Assembly: GCA_029990175.1 (NCBI GenBank)
Contig: JARKIP010000021.1
Span: forward strand, 19,969,501 to 20,033,500
Source: Petunia secreta
Taxonomy: Eukaryota > Streptophyta > Magnoliopsida > Solanales > Solanaceae
Length of the DNA stretch: 64,000 nucleotides
Reading direction: 5' to 3'
Part shown: piece by piece, positions 1-9,639 of the stretch
How the letters are laid out: each line of letters starts with the position of its first letter
Position numbering within the stretch: the stretch's first letter is position 1
Program-made: the position numbers and the translations under genes
The notes under the pieces: model-generated
What the model was told of the DNA's origin: nothing
Database searches by the model: none
Seen by the model: the letters and a program-made list of their open reading frames with translations, nothing else

Positions 1-1181
1 GCTACGTGCATTCGAAGTTACTTGAACCGCTCCGCATTTTCGGGACTTGATATCCCCGAAAATGTAAACGAAAAAAAATGAAAAATCACAAAGTCCAAGG
101 CTCAATGATTGAGTTTGCGCTTCCGGGTTCTATTTTCTAAACTCCATCCTTCCCCACTCCATTAGAAAATGCATGTTGTATAGGATTTCCCCATAGACCG
201 GATTAGTAGCCCGGTAAGATAGAAATAATATTTTAATTGTGAATAACTATTGTAAATCACTTAAATTATTTTTATATGAATACTTTGTATCATTTCTTTG
301 CAAATCGCCAATTTATTTATGGATGTTTAGAATCATTTGTCAATTAATGAGTGCAAATAAAATTTGACTAAAATCTTACCCTCGTCATAATTCGCATTTG
401 AACTGCTTCTTTATTTATTTTATTCAACATTCAATTATTTATTTATCTAATCTAATTTATTTAGTTAGTTAATTAATCAATTTTTAATGCTTTATTTATT
501 GATTTACTTAATCTAATGGATTAAATATTTATTTATTTATTTAATCAATTATTATTCATTTATTCCTTTATTTAATTAAAATTGATAAGTATTCATTTAT
601 TTAATTAAGTTATTCATTGGTTTATTTATTTTTCTATTTATTCAATCAATTAATTAATCCTTTATTATTTTCCAATTATTTATCTAGTTTATTTTTTATT
701 TAATTATCTAACTTCATTTAACCTTTACTCATTCTATTAATTAATCAATTGATCATTATTTCATTATCCATTTAATTAACCTTAAATTTGGTCATTTATC
801 TGTATAAGTATCGGCATAATTAAAATCTTGTCTTATTTATATTTATTCCTCTCATCTTTATTTTAAATTAATTTTATATACTTATTATCCTTAACGAATT
901 CGTGAAAATCGCCGGATTAACCGCATTTAGCGGATTTTCGAAAGTGCTCCCGCAAGGGACCTTCTTTCGGAAATAAAAGAACCACTTACCTAAGAATCTC
1001 TGATTTTAATTTAATTTCTTTTAAATAAAAAAAATAAGTTGCACTCTTTGATTAACTTAGGTTCCTAATAATCCTTAAATTAGGTGGCGACTCCAAAGAA
1101 AACCCTTTGGAGTCCCATTTTGTTGAAATATACCCGAAACCTATCTTTTCTTAAAGAAAGGGTAATTTTTGGGGTTCAACA
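1..1181 (+). repeat. Ogre-1 5' LTR, 3'-terminal part
   Basis: The terminal ~1.2 kb of the 5' LTR, nearly identical to 11397-12608. The 3' LTR copy is about 31 bp longer; most of the difference is a stretch missing here near 517, in the ATTTA/TTAATTAA-rich part. It ends in ggggttcaaca followed directly by the primer site. A primer-site-like core (ggtggcgactcc) lies at 1083-1094, about 90 bp before the LTR end. Confidence 0.9.
1083..1094 (+). other. Primer-site-like core inside the LTR
   Basis: The sequence ggtggcgactcc shares the core tggcgactc with the true primer site at 1185. The same word is found at the matching place in every Ogre-type LTR in the window. Its role is unknown. Confidence 0.6.
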
Positions 1182-1184
1182 GCG

Positions 1185-1202
1185 TGGCGACTCTGCTGGG
1201 GA
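1185..1202 (+). other. Primer binding site (tRNA-Arg type)
   Basis: tggcgactctgctgggga begins 3 nt after the LTR end. Ogre elements are known to use tRNA-Arg as primer, and this sequence fits the primer sites described for them. Ogre-2 has tggcgactccgctgggga at the same distance from its LTR. It sets the boundary of the 5' LTR and the start of minus-strand synthesis. Confidence 0.85.
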
Positions 1203-2896
1203 TACGCAAATGGTTCTAACCAAAAGATTTTCACGAATTTGCTTTCTTTATATATGTGTTGATTGTATGTATGCGTAGCTTAACTCTTTGTTTGTTTGCA
1301 TGCGTAGAATTAATTGTTGGAAATGAATGTATTGAAGCATGTTTTTATTTGTGCATAGTCTGCATTCCGTTCATATTTCCTCCCTCATGGAGCCTGTCAA
1401 TTCTCTTTCACCTCCTCGATTTCATCACGGGGTACCCGCTTGACGGGTAGTTATGCAGGAAGGGCATTGCCCTTACCTCACTCTTTGAAACTTCTTTCGT
1501 GTCACCAAAAGTTAGTTCGGGATATTGAGATTGCCTGGTTTTGTCATGGCCAGTTCTACTGCGTTGTGAGGCCAGGTCTATCCCGCTTAGGTCGAGTCAG
1601 CCTCAATCGTTAGCCCACTCTTAGATGGAGTTTTTAGGAGCATGCATGCATTTACACCTTAGTTTGGACCCGGTCCTTGATACCGTTTCCAGGAATTAAG
1701 AAACCGCCCTTTTGTCAACGGGTTCTTGAACCCAACGACAATGCATATTATGTGTTGTGTGATAACGAATCCTCAGTCCTAACCATATTTTGAGCGAAAT
1801 CAGATTTAGAATTTTGTTTCCTATGTTGTCTTTTAGGTCAGAAAATGGAAGAATTTAGCAGAATTGAGATCATAATACAAACTTTTTGTGAACAAGGTAG
1901 AATTGTAGTCGGGGGGAAAGTTAGGCGGATTTTGTTGGCTTGTGTTTTGGAGATGGTTTGGTGTAGTGAGATCTAAGAGGCGAAGCCCCTGGTGTGTTTA
2001 AAAGATCAGTGGGTTCCCTCTCGAGAATGGCTTTGCGTGTGTGCAGGCCCATGTTGACTAACCAGCTGCAAATTCTTATGGAATGAAGTATGCTTGTCGC
2101 ATACTAGGAGAGTGAAGCCCCTATGTCTATAAACGACCAATGGGGTCCCTCCTTGAAGACCAGTGCGGTCTTGGCTACCTAGGAAACTGAGAGGCTTGAT
2201 TAAAGCCGAGGATCAGTGAGGAGCCCTATGAACAAGGTCTGTGAGCCTTGCAAAACCTAGGAAGCTGAGAGGCTTGACTAAAGCCGAGGACCAGTGAGGT
2301 TTTATTTTTGAAAGGCCAATTGGCGTCTTTCATGATTTGCAGTCTGGTATTGTGAAGGCAATTGGAAATCTCACCCCTGGATGGAAATAATTGGGAGTTG
2401 TGCTTGGTGGAGCGTTGATGTTTGCGAAAGGTATAGAGGTTTGTTTCAGGTTTTAGGCATTTGGGTTCAGAAATTTAGTGCAGATGTTGTGGAGAGCATG
2501 AGCTGTGTTAGAATTTTGAGTTTTTGGAAGTTAGTTGGGATAATGGAATTGCAATGTCGAGGCGGAGAGCTGATTGTTATCAATAATTGTTATTATTTAT
2601 CACTTACTCTAAATCTGAATTGCTCAAAACTGGCATGAACTATTTTTCGTTATCACTTGTTTGCGCGTCTTAGGCCCACCTCCGGCACAAAGAGGCACCT
2701 TACAGGGTAGGACGCATTCGCATTTTATTTACGCTCGATTACGTGTGATTGCCACATGCCAATTTATTGTTATATCTTCCATGTTCAAACTGCCAAAGCG
2801 CTACTTGACGCGCGCTATGTGCTTGTGTGCAACCTCGTAAATAACATGCAAACTAACATAGTTACCTTTGAACTTTTGTTTTGTTGTGATTACTCC
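1203..2896 (+). other. Ogre-1 leader (5' UTR)
   Basis: A non-coding leader of about 1.7 kb between primer site and gag. It is clearly related to the leader of Ogre-2 (40240-41868, minus strand), including a segment around 1390-1450 and the hairpin repeats near 2200. Short open frames here are not shared with Ogre-2, so I treat none of them as genes. Confidence 0.75.
2170..2305 (+). repeat. Two leader repeats with a conserved small hairpin
   Basis: Two imperfect copies, ~2172-2222 and ~2255-2303, share the words cctagga, ctgagaggctt, aaagccgagga and cagtgagg. Each contains GGCTT-loop-AAGCC, a 5-bp stem. Ogre-2 carries two more copies in its leader (about 40820-40950, minus strand). The loops differ while the stems are kept. 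Confidence 0.6.
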
Positions 2897-2907
2897 CTTT
2901 CTCGCAG
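2897..2907 (+). promoter_or_regulatory. Predicted 3' splice site upstream of gag
   Basis: A T-rich run followed by ccctttctcgcag ends 25 nt before the gag ATG. Ogre-2 has an even stronger site at the homologous place (40238, minus strand). With the donor-like site in the LTR it would remove most of the leader. This is a prediction from sequence only. Confidence 0.45.
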
Positions 2908-2932
2908 AAGTTTGATTTGTGTTGACTTTGAA

Positions 2933-4315
2933 ATGGCTGACTTCGCAAAACCCAAAGCAAGAAAAGGAGATTCTCTTCCAGTCGCGATCATCAAAAAGGA
3001 AAAGACAGTGTCTGGTCCAACTTTAAAAGAAAACACAAAGAATGATGAAAAGACTCTCATTAATCTTACCATGGAAGATGAACAATCAGAAACAAAACAA
3101 ACATCTAATCTGAATGAGTGGTACCATTGGCAAAAACAGGAGAAGCCTAACAGATATCAGGTGTCGAGTTTGAAAAAGATGCCAACTAAGACCTTTAGGG
3201 AATATGCGGTACGTTGGACAGATGAAGCTGCTAAGGTCCAACCACCTTACACAGAAAATGAAGCAATTGCATGTTTCGTATCATCTCTGGACAGTGAGCT
3301 CTATTACTAAATCTGTCACCAGATAATGGACACATCAGAAACAACATTTGCCAACATTGTCAAGATGGGGGAAACCATTGAAATTAAAATGATGCTTGAA
3401 TCAACTGCTCCAAAAGCCGCTAATGTAAAGGCCCAATTTACCCATGATGAAAAGAAAGGAAAAGAAGTGCATGCCCTGAGTCATCCAAACCAACTTCATA
3501 AGCTTCCTAGCCAAAGCACATCAACTTCCAATCATAATAGTCACTACCAAGCTCCTATTGCACCAAAGCCTGATCTTAACCCTTCCTACAACACGCATGG
3601 TTTTCAGCCTTACCCACCACCGCATGTTTATCTGGCACCCCCAAGCTATCTACCCCCCTCAAAGTACTACCCATCTCCAAGTCATCAGCCTGAGACTTCT
3701 GCTCGCCAAAATCGCCCAATCATGGCAAGGCCCTACCCAAAAGTGGTCAAAACTTTCACACCTTTGCCTATTGGCCAATTATTTGAAAAACTGAAATTAG
3801 CTGGGTTGATCCATCCTATTGCGGATAGGACACCTTATCCTCGTCCTTCTTGGTTTGACATAACAAAGAATTGTGTGTATCATTCTGGAGCTCCAGGGCA
3901 CGACACTGCAAATTGCCATTTGTTGAAGGAAAAAATTGAAGCATTGATCAAAGCAAGAGTGATTCAAATCCCAATGATTCCTCCCTATTCCCAATCTGTT
4001 AAAGGGATTGAATTTAACTCCAACAATCAAGAGGAGCAAACCCGAAAGTTCACATTTCCAATAGAATCTCAAGAGCATTTGTTTGAAAGGACAAAAGGTG
4101 AAAAAGTTTTAAAGCCTTTGGTAGGAGATGGGACATCTCATCCGCCTCCAAGATTGATTCATGGGGTCAAATATTGTGCTTACCACGGAGAGTATTGTCA
4201 ACATGACACTAAGAGCTGCATTACTCTGAGGCACAAAATTCAAGATTTGATTGATGATGGAGTGCTCCAGCTTGCTTATGACGATGCGACTCAAAATGAA
4301 GATGATGATCTCTGA
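2933..4315 (+). pseudogene. Ogre-1 gag, internally deleted, one in-frame stop
   Basis: Gag forms the virus-like particle and packages element RNA. I chose the ATG at 2933 because it follows the splice-site-like sequence at the same place as in Ogre-2 gag. The frame runs to 4315 with a single TAA at 3308-3310, and the frame is the same before and after that stop. Compared with the 613-residue gag of Ogre-2, the central capsid-like part is missing: the text passes from a charged N-terminal stretch directly to KTFREYAVRW, which matches ETFREYALRW in Ogre-2. The C-terminal part is proline/tyrosine-rich. It carries CVYHSGAPGHDTANC, a CHHC variant of the zinc knuckle, and a second similar motif, CAYHGEYCQHDTKSC, near the end. 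Ogre-2 has only one such motif. The protein is probably non-functional. Confidence 0.8.
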
Positions 4316-4980
4316 GTTGATGCCCTTCTGAAAGGAACTTGGCAATTGAGCTCAATAGTTTCTTTTGCATCACAATTCAAATTGAGGCTCTGAATTGTGT
4401 TTTGCCTTTAAATTATGTCTTTTGAGAATAACCTTTTAATTTCTGTCGTTGCATGTCTGTCGCGTTATGCCTCCTTAAGTTAGAATTTGAATAAATAATA
4501 CATTGCATTCTCATTGTGTTATTATACTTTATTTACTTTATGGTATGCTTTTGACTAAATATTCATTCCTATTTCAATTTTATAATTATCAAACCTGCCA
4601 AAACATTGCTTGTGACTAACAAGGAAACAACTGAACAATTTGAGAATGATGAGCTGAAAAACAATATTTTGAACCTTTGAGGTGTCACACTATCGTTAGA
4701 ACTTCAACTGGGGCAGATCTTATTTGTTGGCATATGGCGTGGAAGTAGTTTTATCTACATTCTTTATTTGAGGATTGCTTAAAATGATGAGTTGAAGATG
4801 TAGAATTCATGAAGTTGACAAAGTCTTTACCTGGTTCATCGTGTCCTATTTGGAGGAACACTGGTGTTTACAAAGCGGATGTTCAAGTTTGGCTGAAAAT
4901 TGAACACAAATGTCCTCACAAGACGCTATATTTGAAGCAGCCGCAAGTTAGTATTGTTGAATGTAATCTTTGATGTAACG

Positions 4981-5040
4981 CGAACTGTGCGTGACCTGAT
5001 TCCCAAGGCGGGATACGTAGGCAACTCACGTAGAGTTCGG
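4981..5040 (+). other. Hairpin motif A (Ogre-1)
   Basis: Starts cgaactgtgcgt and ends gagttcgg, with cctgattc and ggatacgtaggcaactc between. CGAACT at the left pairs with AGTTCG at the right, and TGCGT pairs with ACGTA using one G-U pair. Confidence 0.55.
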
Positions 5041-5085
5041 TTGCACTAGCATGGAATTTTCCCAATATCCTCTTTTATGTATTTT

Positions 5086-5152
5086 GAACTACTTCTGACC
5101 TGATTCCTATAATGGCAACAGGATAAGTAGGCAATCCCCATCAGATTCAGTC
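5086..5152 (+). other. Hairpin motif B (Ogre-1)
   Basis: Starts gaactacttctgacctgat and holds ataagtaggcaat. CTACTT pairs exactly with AAGTAG. The stem differs in sequence from the other copies but keeps pairing. Confidence 0.55.
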
Positions 5153-5199
5153 AAAATATTGTAACACTTTAGGCTTGTTTATCTTCTATGATGTAATTC

Positions 5200-5256
5200 C
5201 GAACTATGCATCTGGGCAGATGTGTAGGTTTTCCAATTCGGATGCGGCTTCGTACT
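5200..5256 (+). other. Hairpin motif C (Ogre-1)
   Basis: The best local hairpin of the set: CTATGCATCT and AGATGTGTAG form a 10-bp stem, with two G-U pairs, around a GGGC loop (about 5204-5227). The flanks gaact and gatgcgg resemble the other copies. Confidence 0.6.
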
Positions 5257-5292
5257 TAGATTGCCATATTTTCCCAAAAAATCTTTATGTAA

Positions 5293-5354
5293 GCAGAACT
5301 ACGCACAGTCTGATTCTTGTGGAGGGATACGTAGGCGCTCTTAACGGGCTCGAC
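5293..5354 (+). other. Hairpin motif D (Ogre-1)
   Basis: Contains gaactacgcacagtctgat and ggatacgtaggcgc. CTACG pairs with CGTAG. Confidence 0.55.
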
Positions 5355-5384
5355 TCTGTAATATTAAAATTTTCAGTTTTCCCT

Positions 5385-5510
5385 AAGGCAAGCAATTGGG
5401 GCAATTTTTACAAGATAATTTGAAGATACGGAAGATGATAACTGGGGCAAATTTTGCAAGGCAAGTTGAAGATTTAGATGGTCATAACTGGGGCAAAATT
5501 TTGCAAGAAT
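5385..5510 (+). repeat. Short repeats with actggggca (Ogre-1)
   Basis: Three degenerate units of roughly 50 bp. Two carry actggggcaaa followed by ttttgcaag and one carries attggggcaa. Related units occur in Ogre-2 (37585-37795, minus strand) and Ogre-3 (47941-48031). In Ogre-2 the last codons of gag also encode this word. Confidence 0.6.
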
Positions 5511-5875
5511 CAACGTTGACTATCAAAAGACGAGCTGGGAAGATCTTGGGAATTGGCTAGATGGATAGTGCCAACTCTAAGAAAAGGATGTTCAGTTTGT
5601 TTTAAGATATGTCACAAGCTTATGTCAAGGCAGAAATTTCATAAAATGCATCTTACTTTCATGAAATATTTGCATGGTTACTTTATTTACTTTATTACCA
5701 AAACTACTTTTACTTTGCCTCTATTATGAAAACATTCATGCTATTGAGTTCATGAGCCAAGTCTCCGAGTATGATTCACAAATCAAAGTCCAAGGAAAAC
5801 ATGGGAGCAGAAGCGACATCAAGAAGATCGAGATCAAGTCAGCACAAATCAAACGCTCCCCCCTCCCTCCCAAAA

Positions 5876-5899
5876 CTAACAATTTTTCTTTGAGAGCAG
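5876..5899 (+). promoter_or_regulatory. Splice-acceptor-like site in the 3' region (Ogre-1)
   Basis: A branch-point-like ctaac is followed by aatttttctttgagagcag and then g. Ogre-2 keeps the same arrangement (37315-37338, minus strand). It may mark a spliced subgenomic RNA. No donor was identified. Confidence 0.35.
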
Positions 5900-6424
5900 G
5901 GACATTAACGCCCGCATCAGAAGATAAACGTCTTAGCAAGACAATCTTGAAGATTCTCATAGCTTGGATTGAAATTACATTTGGGATAAAGCTTGATACT
6001 TTCTCACTTTCCCGAAAAGATATTGCCCAATCTGAGAAGTTCCCTTTGCATTGTGGCCAAGACCATTCCTCCGTAGAAGGATTCGGAAATATAAACTTAT
6101 TTGACAATAAGACTACTTTGGATGGGTTCCTACCTTCTGGTCGGGGTACAACCCAAGACTGCATTGAAAACATCATTTTCATGATTTGGAGCATTGTGCT
6201 TTCTCATGGTTTATTGCCGAAAGGCGGCATTTCTATTTCCTATAATTCTTGCAAATTGTTAAACATATCCGTTTCATCTCTATTTTGCTTTATGCGAACA
6301 TTTACTGAAATTTCATTTTGTGATTTGCATATATTGATAAATTTGGAGAAGTAACCGCTTTTATGAGCTTTGTGTCTTTAACTTTACTTTAATTTTGTTT
6401 GTTTAGTTCGTCTTGCAGATGAAC

Positions 6425-6700
6425 ATCTCGGGTCCTTCCACCCACAAATAGGATATCTCGGATTCTTCCACCCACAAATAGGATATCTCGGGTCCTTCCA
6501 CCCACAAATAGGATATTCGGGTCCTTCCACCCACAAATAGAATATCTTCGTGTCCTTCCACCCACAAATAGGATATTTGGGTCCTTCCACCCACAAATCG
6601 GATATTCTCGGGTCCTTCCACCCTCAAATAGGATATTCGGGTTCTTCCACCCACAAATAAGATATCTCAGATTCTTCCACCCAAAAATAGGATATGCAGG
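6425..6700 (+). repeat. 30-bp minisatellite (Ogre-1)
   Basis: About nine head-to-tail copies of a 29-31-bp unit with the core ccttccacccacaaatagga. The frames open on the minus strand here are a by-product of the repeat. The regular spacing is not a CRISPR array, because there are no spacers. Confidence 0.9.
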
Positions 6701-6923
6701 TTTCTTTCAAGTTGCATTGAGACATTGGATGCTTCAATACCAGATTTCTCATTTGTTTTGACAAATGATTGAAACACAATACAAGATTGCATTGTAAACT
6801 GCCTCTTCATGAATTAAGACATTATGCTTATCATGGTTTGTTGCCGAACAGGCGGCATTTCTATCTTTATGATCCTTATTTCAAAATAAACATTATTCTG
6901 AAACTTGCATAGATGATAGTCTA

Positions 6924-7545
6924 AGACAAGTCGGCTGGAACACCACTTTCGGAGTGTTTCGCGATGTCGGTTGTCTTGCAGTATTTGCATTTTATATTTA
7001 AAGTAGATTGACAGTTTAAGACAAGTCGGCTGGAACATCGGTTTCGGAGTGTTTCGCGATGTCGGTTGTCTTGCAATATTGACATTTATTGATAGTTTAA
7101 GACAAGTCGGCTGGAACACCACTTTCGGAGTGTTTCGCGATGTCGGTTGTCTTGCAGTATTTGCATTTTATATTTAAAGTAGATTGATAGTTTAAGACAA
7201 GTCGGCTGGAACACCGCTTTCGGAGTGTTTCGCGATGTCGGTTATCTTGCAATATTGACATTTATTGATAGTTTAAGACAAGTCGGCTGGAACACCACTT
7301 TCGGAGTGTTTCGCGATGTCGGTTGTCTTGCAGTATTTGCATTTTATATTTAAAGTAGATTGATAGTTTAAGACAAGTCGGCTGGAACACCGCTTTCGGA
7401 GTGTTTCGCGATGTCGGTTGTCTTGCAATATTGGCATGTTATGTTTAAAGTAGATTGATAATCTAAGACAAGTCGGCTGAAGCACCGCTTTTGGAGTGTT
7501 TCGCGATGTCGGTTGTCTTGCAATATTGGCATGTTATAATTGAAG
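6924..7545 (+). repeat. 95/81-bp satellite with a dimeric period of ~176 bp (Ogre-1)
   Basis: Seven copies of a unit starting aagacaagtcggctgg, at 6924, 7018, 7099, 7194, 7275, 7370 and 7465. The spacings are 94, 81, 95, 81, 95 and 95. Long and short units alternate, so the first six form three dimers of 175-176 bp. Each unit holds ttcggagtgtttcgcgatgt. The last copies are more diverged. Confidence 0.9.
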
Positions 7546-8085
7546 TAGATGATAAAGATAGGCGATTCGACTTGAGACACTATGTCTCATTAGTCAACTT
7601 ATCTTATGAAAGCCTTGCATCTCACAAATTCTTTCCCGCTTTACTTATTATTTCACTTTACCGTTTCAAAATAATGATCAGCCTAGAGGTTCTCCGGGCA
7701 GAGCACCTTGTCAGTTGATCGAGAGAAGAACTTATTGATAACATCACAACCAGCATTTACAATTTTATATTATCCCTTTATTTATTTCTCATTCCAATTA
7801 TTACAGTTTATTAGCAGTTGCTCGCTTACCGTTTGTTAAGTCTTTACAGAATTTTGGCAATACCGCAGCAGCATTTGGAGCATAACGTGGAACTTTTTCT
7901 TAGCAGTGAACTGGGGAAACCGTTGATATGAGCTAGACTCGTCAACGAGGATCTGAAGAATCGCACTCGAACAAGCAAATTCTATCCTAATCTTTTGTTT
8001 CGGATTAGGACGTCAGTTTGTCTTCTTTCCTATAAGTGCATCCTTTCTTTTGTCAATCGTGCGAGTCTTCGTTTCTAAGTGTCGT

Positions 8086-8154
8086 CGAACTACATCTGGC
8101 CTGATTCTCTTTTAGCCCGAGATATGTAGGCAACTCAGAAACCGGAGTTCGGCC
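8086..8154 (+). other. Hairpin motif E next to the polypurine tract (Ogre-1)
   Basis: Starts cgaactacatctggcctgat, holds gatatgtaggcaactc and ends ggagttcggcc. CTACAT pairs with ATGTAG, and CGAA can pair with TTCG outside it. It lies about 115 bp before the polypurine tract, as in Ogre-2 and Ogre-3. Confidence 0.6.
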
Positions 8155-8268
8155 ATATCCATAAGCCTCGCCTTTTGGTCCTTCGAACCAAAGTCCTTGG
8201 CTTTATCGTGACAAAATTGGTTTCCCGTCAACTTCTTTACCCTGAAAATTCTTTCATCCTTTTCGGGT

Positions 8269-8281
8269 AAAGAGGGGCAGC
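8269..8281 (+). other. Polypurine tract (Ogre-1)
   Basis: aaagaggggcagc directly before tgttgacaccc. It primes plus-strand DNA synthesis. The identical tract precedes the 3' LTRs of Ogre-2 and Ogre-3. Confidence 0.85.
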
Positions 8282-8912
8282 TGTTGACACCCAATTTTGT
8301 CTCGATTTTAAGTTAATATCAAATGTAAAGTCCATTTAATTAAAAGATGTGTCAGAAAGGTCAATTTTACAATTTTAAGTAGTCAAAACTGATAATTTTG
8401 TATAAAAAAGGCCAAAATCGCAAAACATATCCTAATTTCTAGCCTACCCGCCCAAGACCCCGCCATTTGACTAAAACCCTTAATTCAATTCTCCCAACCC
8501 GACTTCAGAATTTCCCTTACCCAGTTACCCGAATTCCCATTTCGACCCGCGAAATCCCTTACCCAGTTACCCGATTCCCCTTTCTTTCCCCCAATTCTGC
8601 TCGAAAACGCCAAATCCTTGTACCCAAATTGGTCCCCACACGTTTTCAGCTTGCAAATAGTACAAGGAGAGATCAAAGCCCTTCGATTTTGTCCTTGTTT
8701 TTCATCAGCGATCCAGATTAAACCAGCGAACAAGATTCAAAAGCGTAATGAGCATTTTGCTTCAAAAATCAGAATCGAAAAGGAATACTCGGGGTTTTGG
8801 CCTGAATTTTCTTTTCTTTATTGATTTTTGTTTCAAAATAAAAGGGGAAAATCAAAGTTTTATAAAAAAGATCCGTTAAAAGGGCCTTTTGGGAAATTCG
8901 GAGGTAAAGGAT

Positions 8913-8938
8913 AAACCCTAGTTTTCTCTATATATATA
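8913..8938 (+). promoter_or_regulatory. LTR promoter: telobox-like motif and TATA box (Ogre-1)
   Basis: aaaccctag (8913-8921) stands a few bases before tatatatata (8929-8938). Ogre-2 has gaaccctaa before a TATAAAA box at the homologous place. Transcription would start near 8965. Confidence 0.55.
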
Positions 8939-9175
8939 GTTTATATGATAAGTTTTAGGGGGGTTCTGATTTGGATATCCAAAACGGCAGCATTTTTTTA
9001 CCAGAATATATTCTCTTTTCGTTTTTAAGCAAAACTACATACAGTTTCATTTCTGGTTCAGAAATTAAGACAAAGTTAAAGTTCGATTGGTCGTATCGCT
9101 TCTTCACGATTCGAGTCGCTTAGTCGAGTCGCGCTTTTTCTTCAGATTCCTTGCCCCACATTCACTGCCCTGCAG

Positions 9176-9182
9176 CAGGTAG
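9176..9182 (+). promoter_or_regulatory. Predicted 5' splice site in the LTR leader (Ogre-1 3' LTR copy)
   Basis: gcagcag followed by gtagaatc: CAG|GT with the cut after 9178, about 240 bp after the TATA box. Ogre-2 has AAG|GTAATA at the matching place. The working copy would be in the 5' LTR, which is outside the window. Confidence 0.45.
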
Positions 9183-9639
9183 AATCTTAACTTTTCTTGA
9201 TTTTCTTATCAGTTTTAGTAGTAGGTGATTAGCCATGTATAGCTAGTTTAGTTAGCTAAATCTGAAGTTTATGTAGAAGGATACTGCTGCATTTGAAATA
9301 TTGATGTTTTAACTTGTCTTTGGTTGAATATGTGTAGTTTAGCAACTGATAAGAATATGTTTAGCTCGTAATAAAAATGTGTCTTTTCATTTGAAGTTTT
9401 CTGCTTTGTTTACAAGTATCGAGCAAATCTGGAAAATATATTTGTGCTTTTCTTAGTCGAATACAGGTTTAGTTAGTTAAGTCTTTCTTATTAATGTCAA
9501 GTGAAAACTTGAATGCATTTTAATCTTAAAAACTTGGATCTTTAAATTGAAAAGTTTGAATATGACTTAAGTTATCAGTCCAGTTATGTGTGAGTATGTG
9601 TTAAGCTGGTTCCTGGTATATCTGGTTGCTTTGAATGAA

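Larger units (their letters stand above)
4316..8281 (+). other. Ogre-1 3' untranslated region
   Basis: Almost 4 kb without a supported gene. In order it holds hairpin motifs A-D (4981-5354), short repeats containing actggggca (about 5385-5510), a splice-acceptor-like site (5876-5899), a 30-bp minisatellite (6425-6700), a ~95/81-bp satellite (6924-7545), hairpin motif E (8086-8154) and the polypurine tract. The same order, with different arrays, is seen in Ogre-2. An open frame at 5674-6354 (226 codons) is interrupted in Ogre-2 and is not accepted as a gene. Confidence 0.75.

Noticed and set aside
5674..6354. 226-codon open frame in the Ogre-1 3' region
   Set aside because: The homologous stretch in Ogre-2 (about 37440-37500, minus strand) has a stop in the same frame, and the frame crosses a splice-acceptor-like site. 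No protein motif is visible.
6425..6700. CRISPR array
   Set aside because: Repeats are directly joined with no spacers, and the context is a plant retrotransposon.
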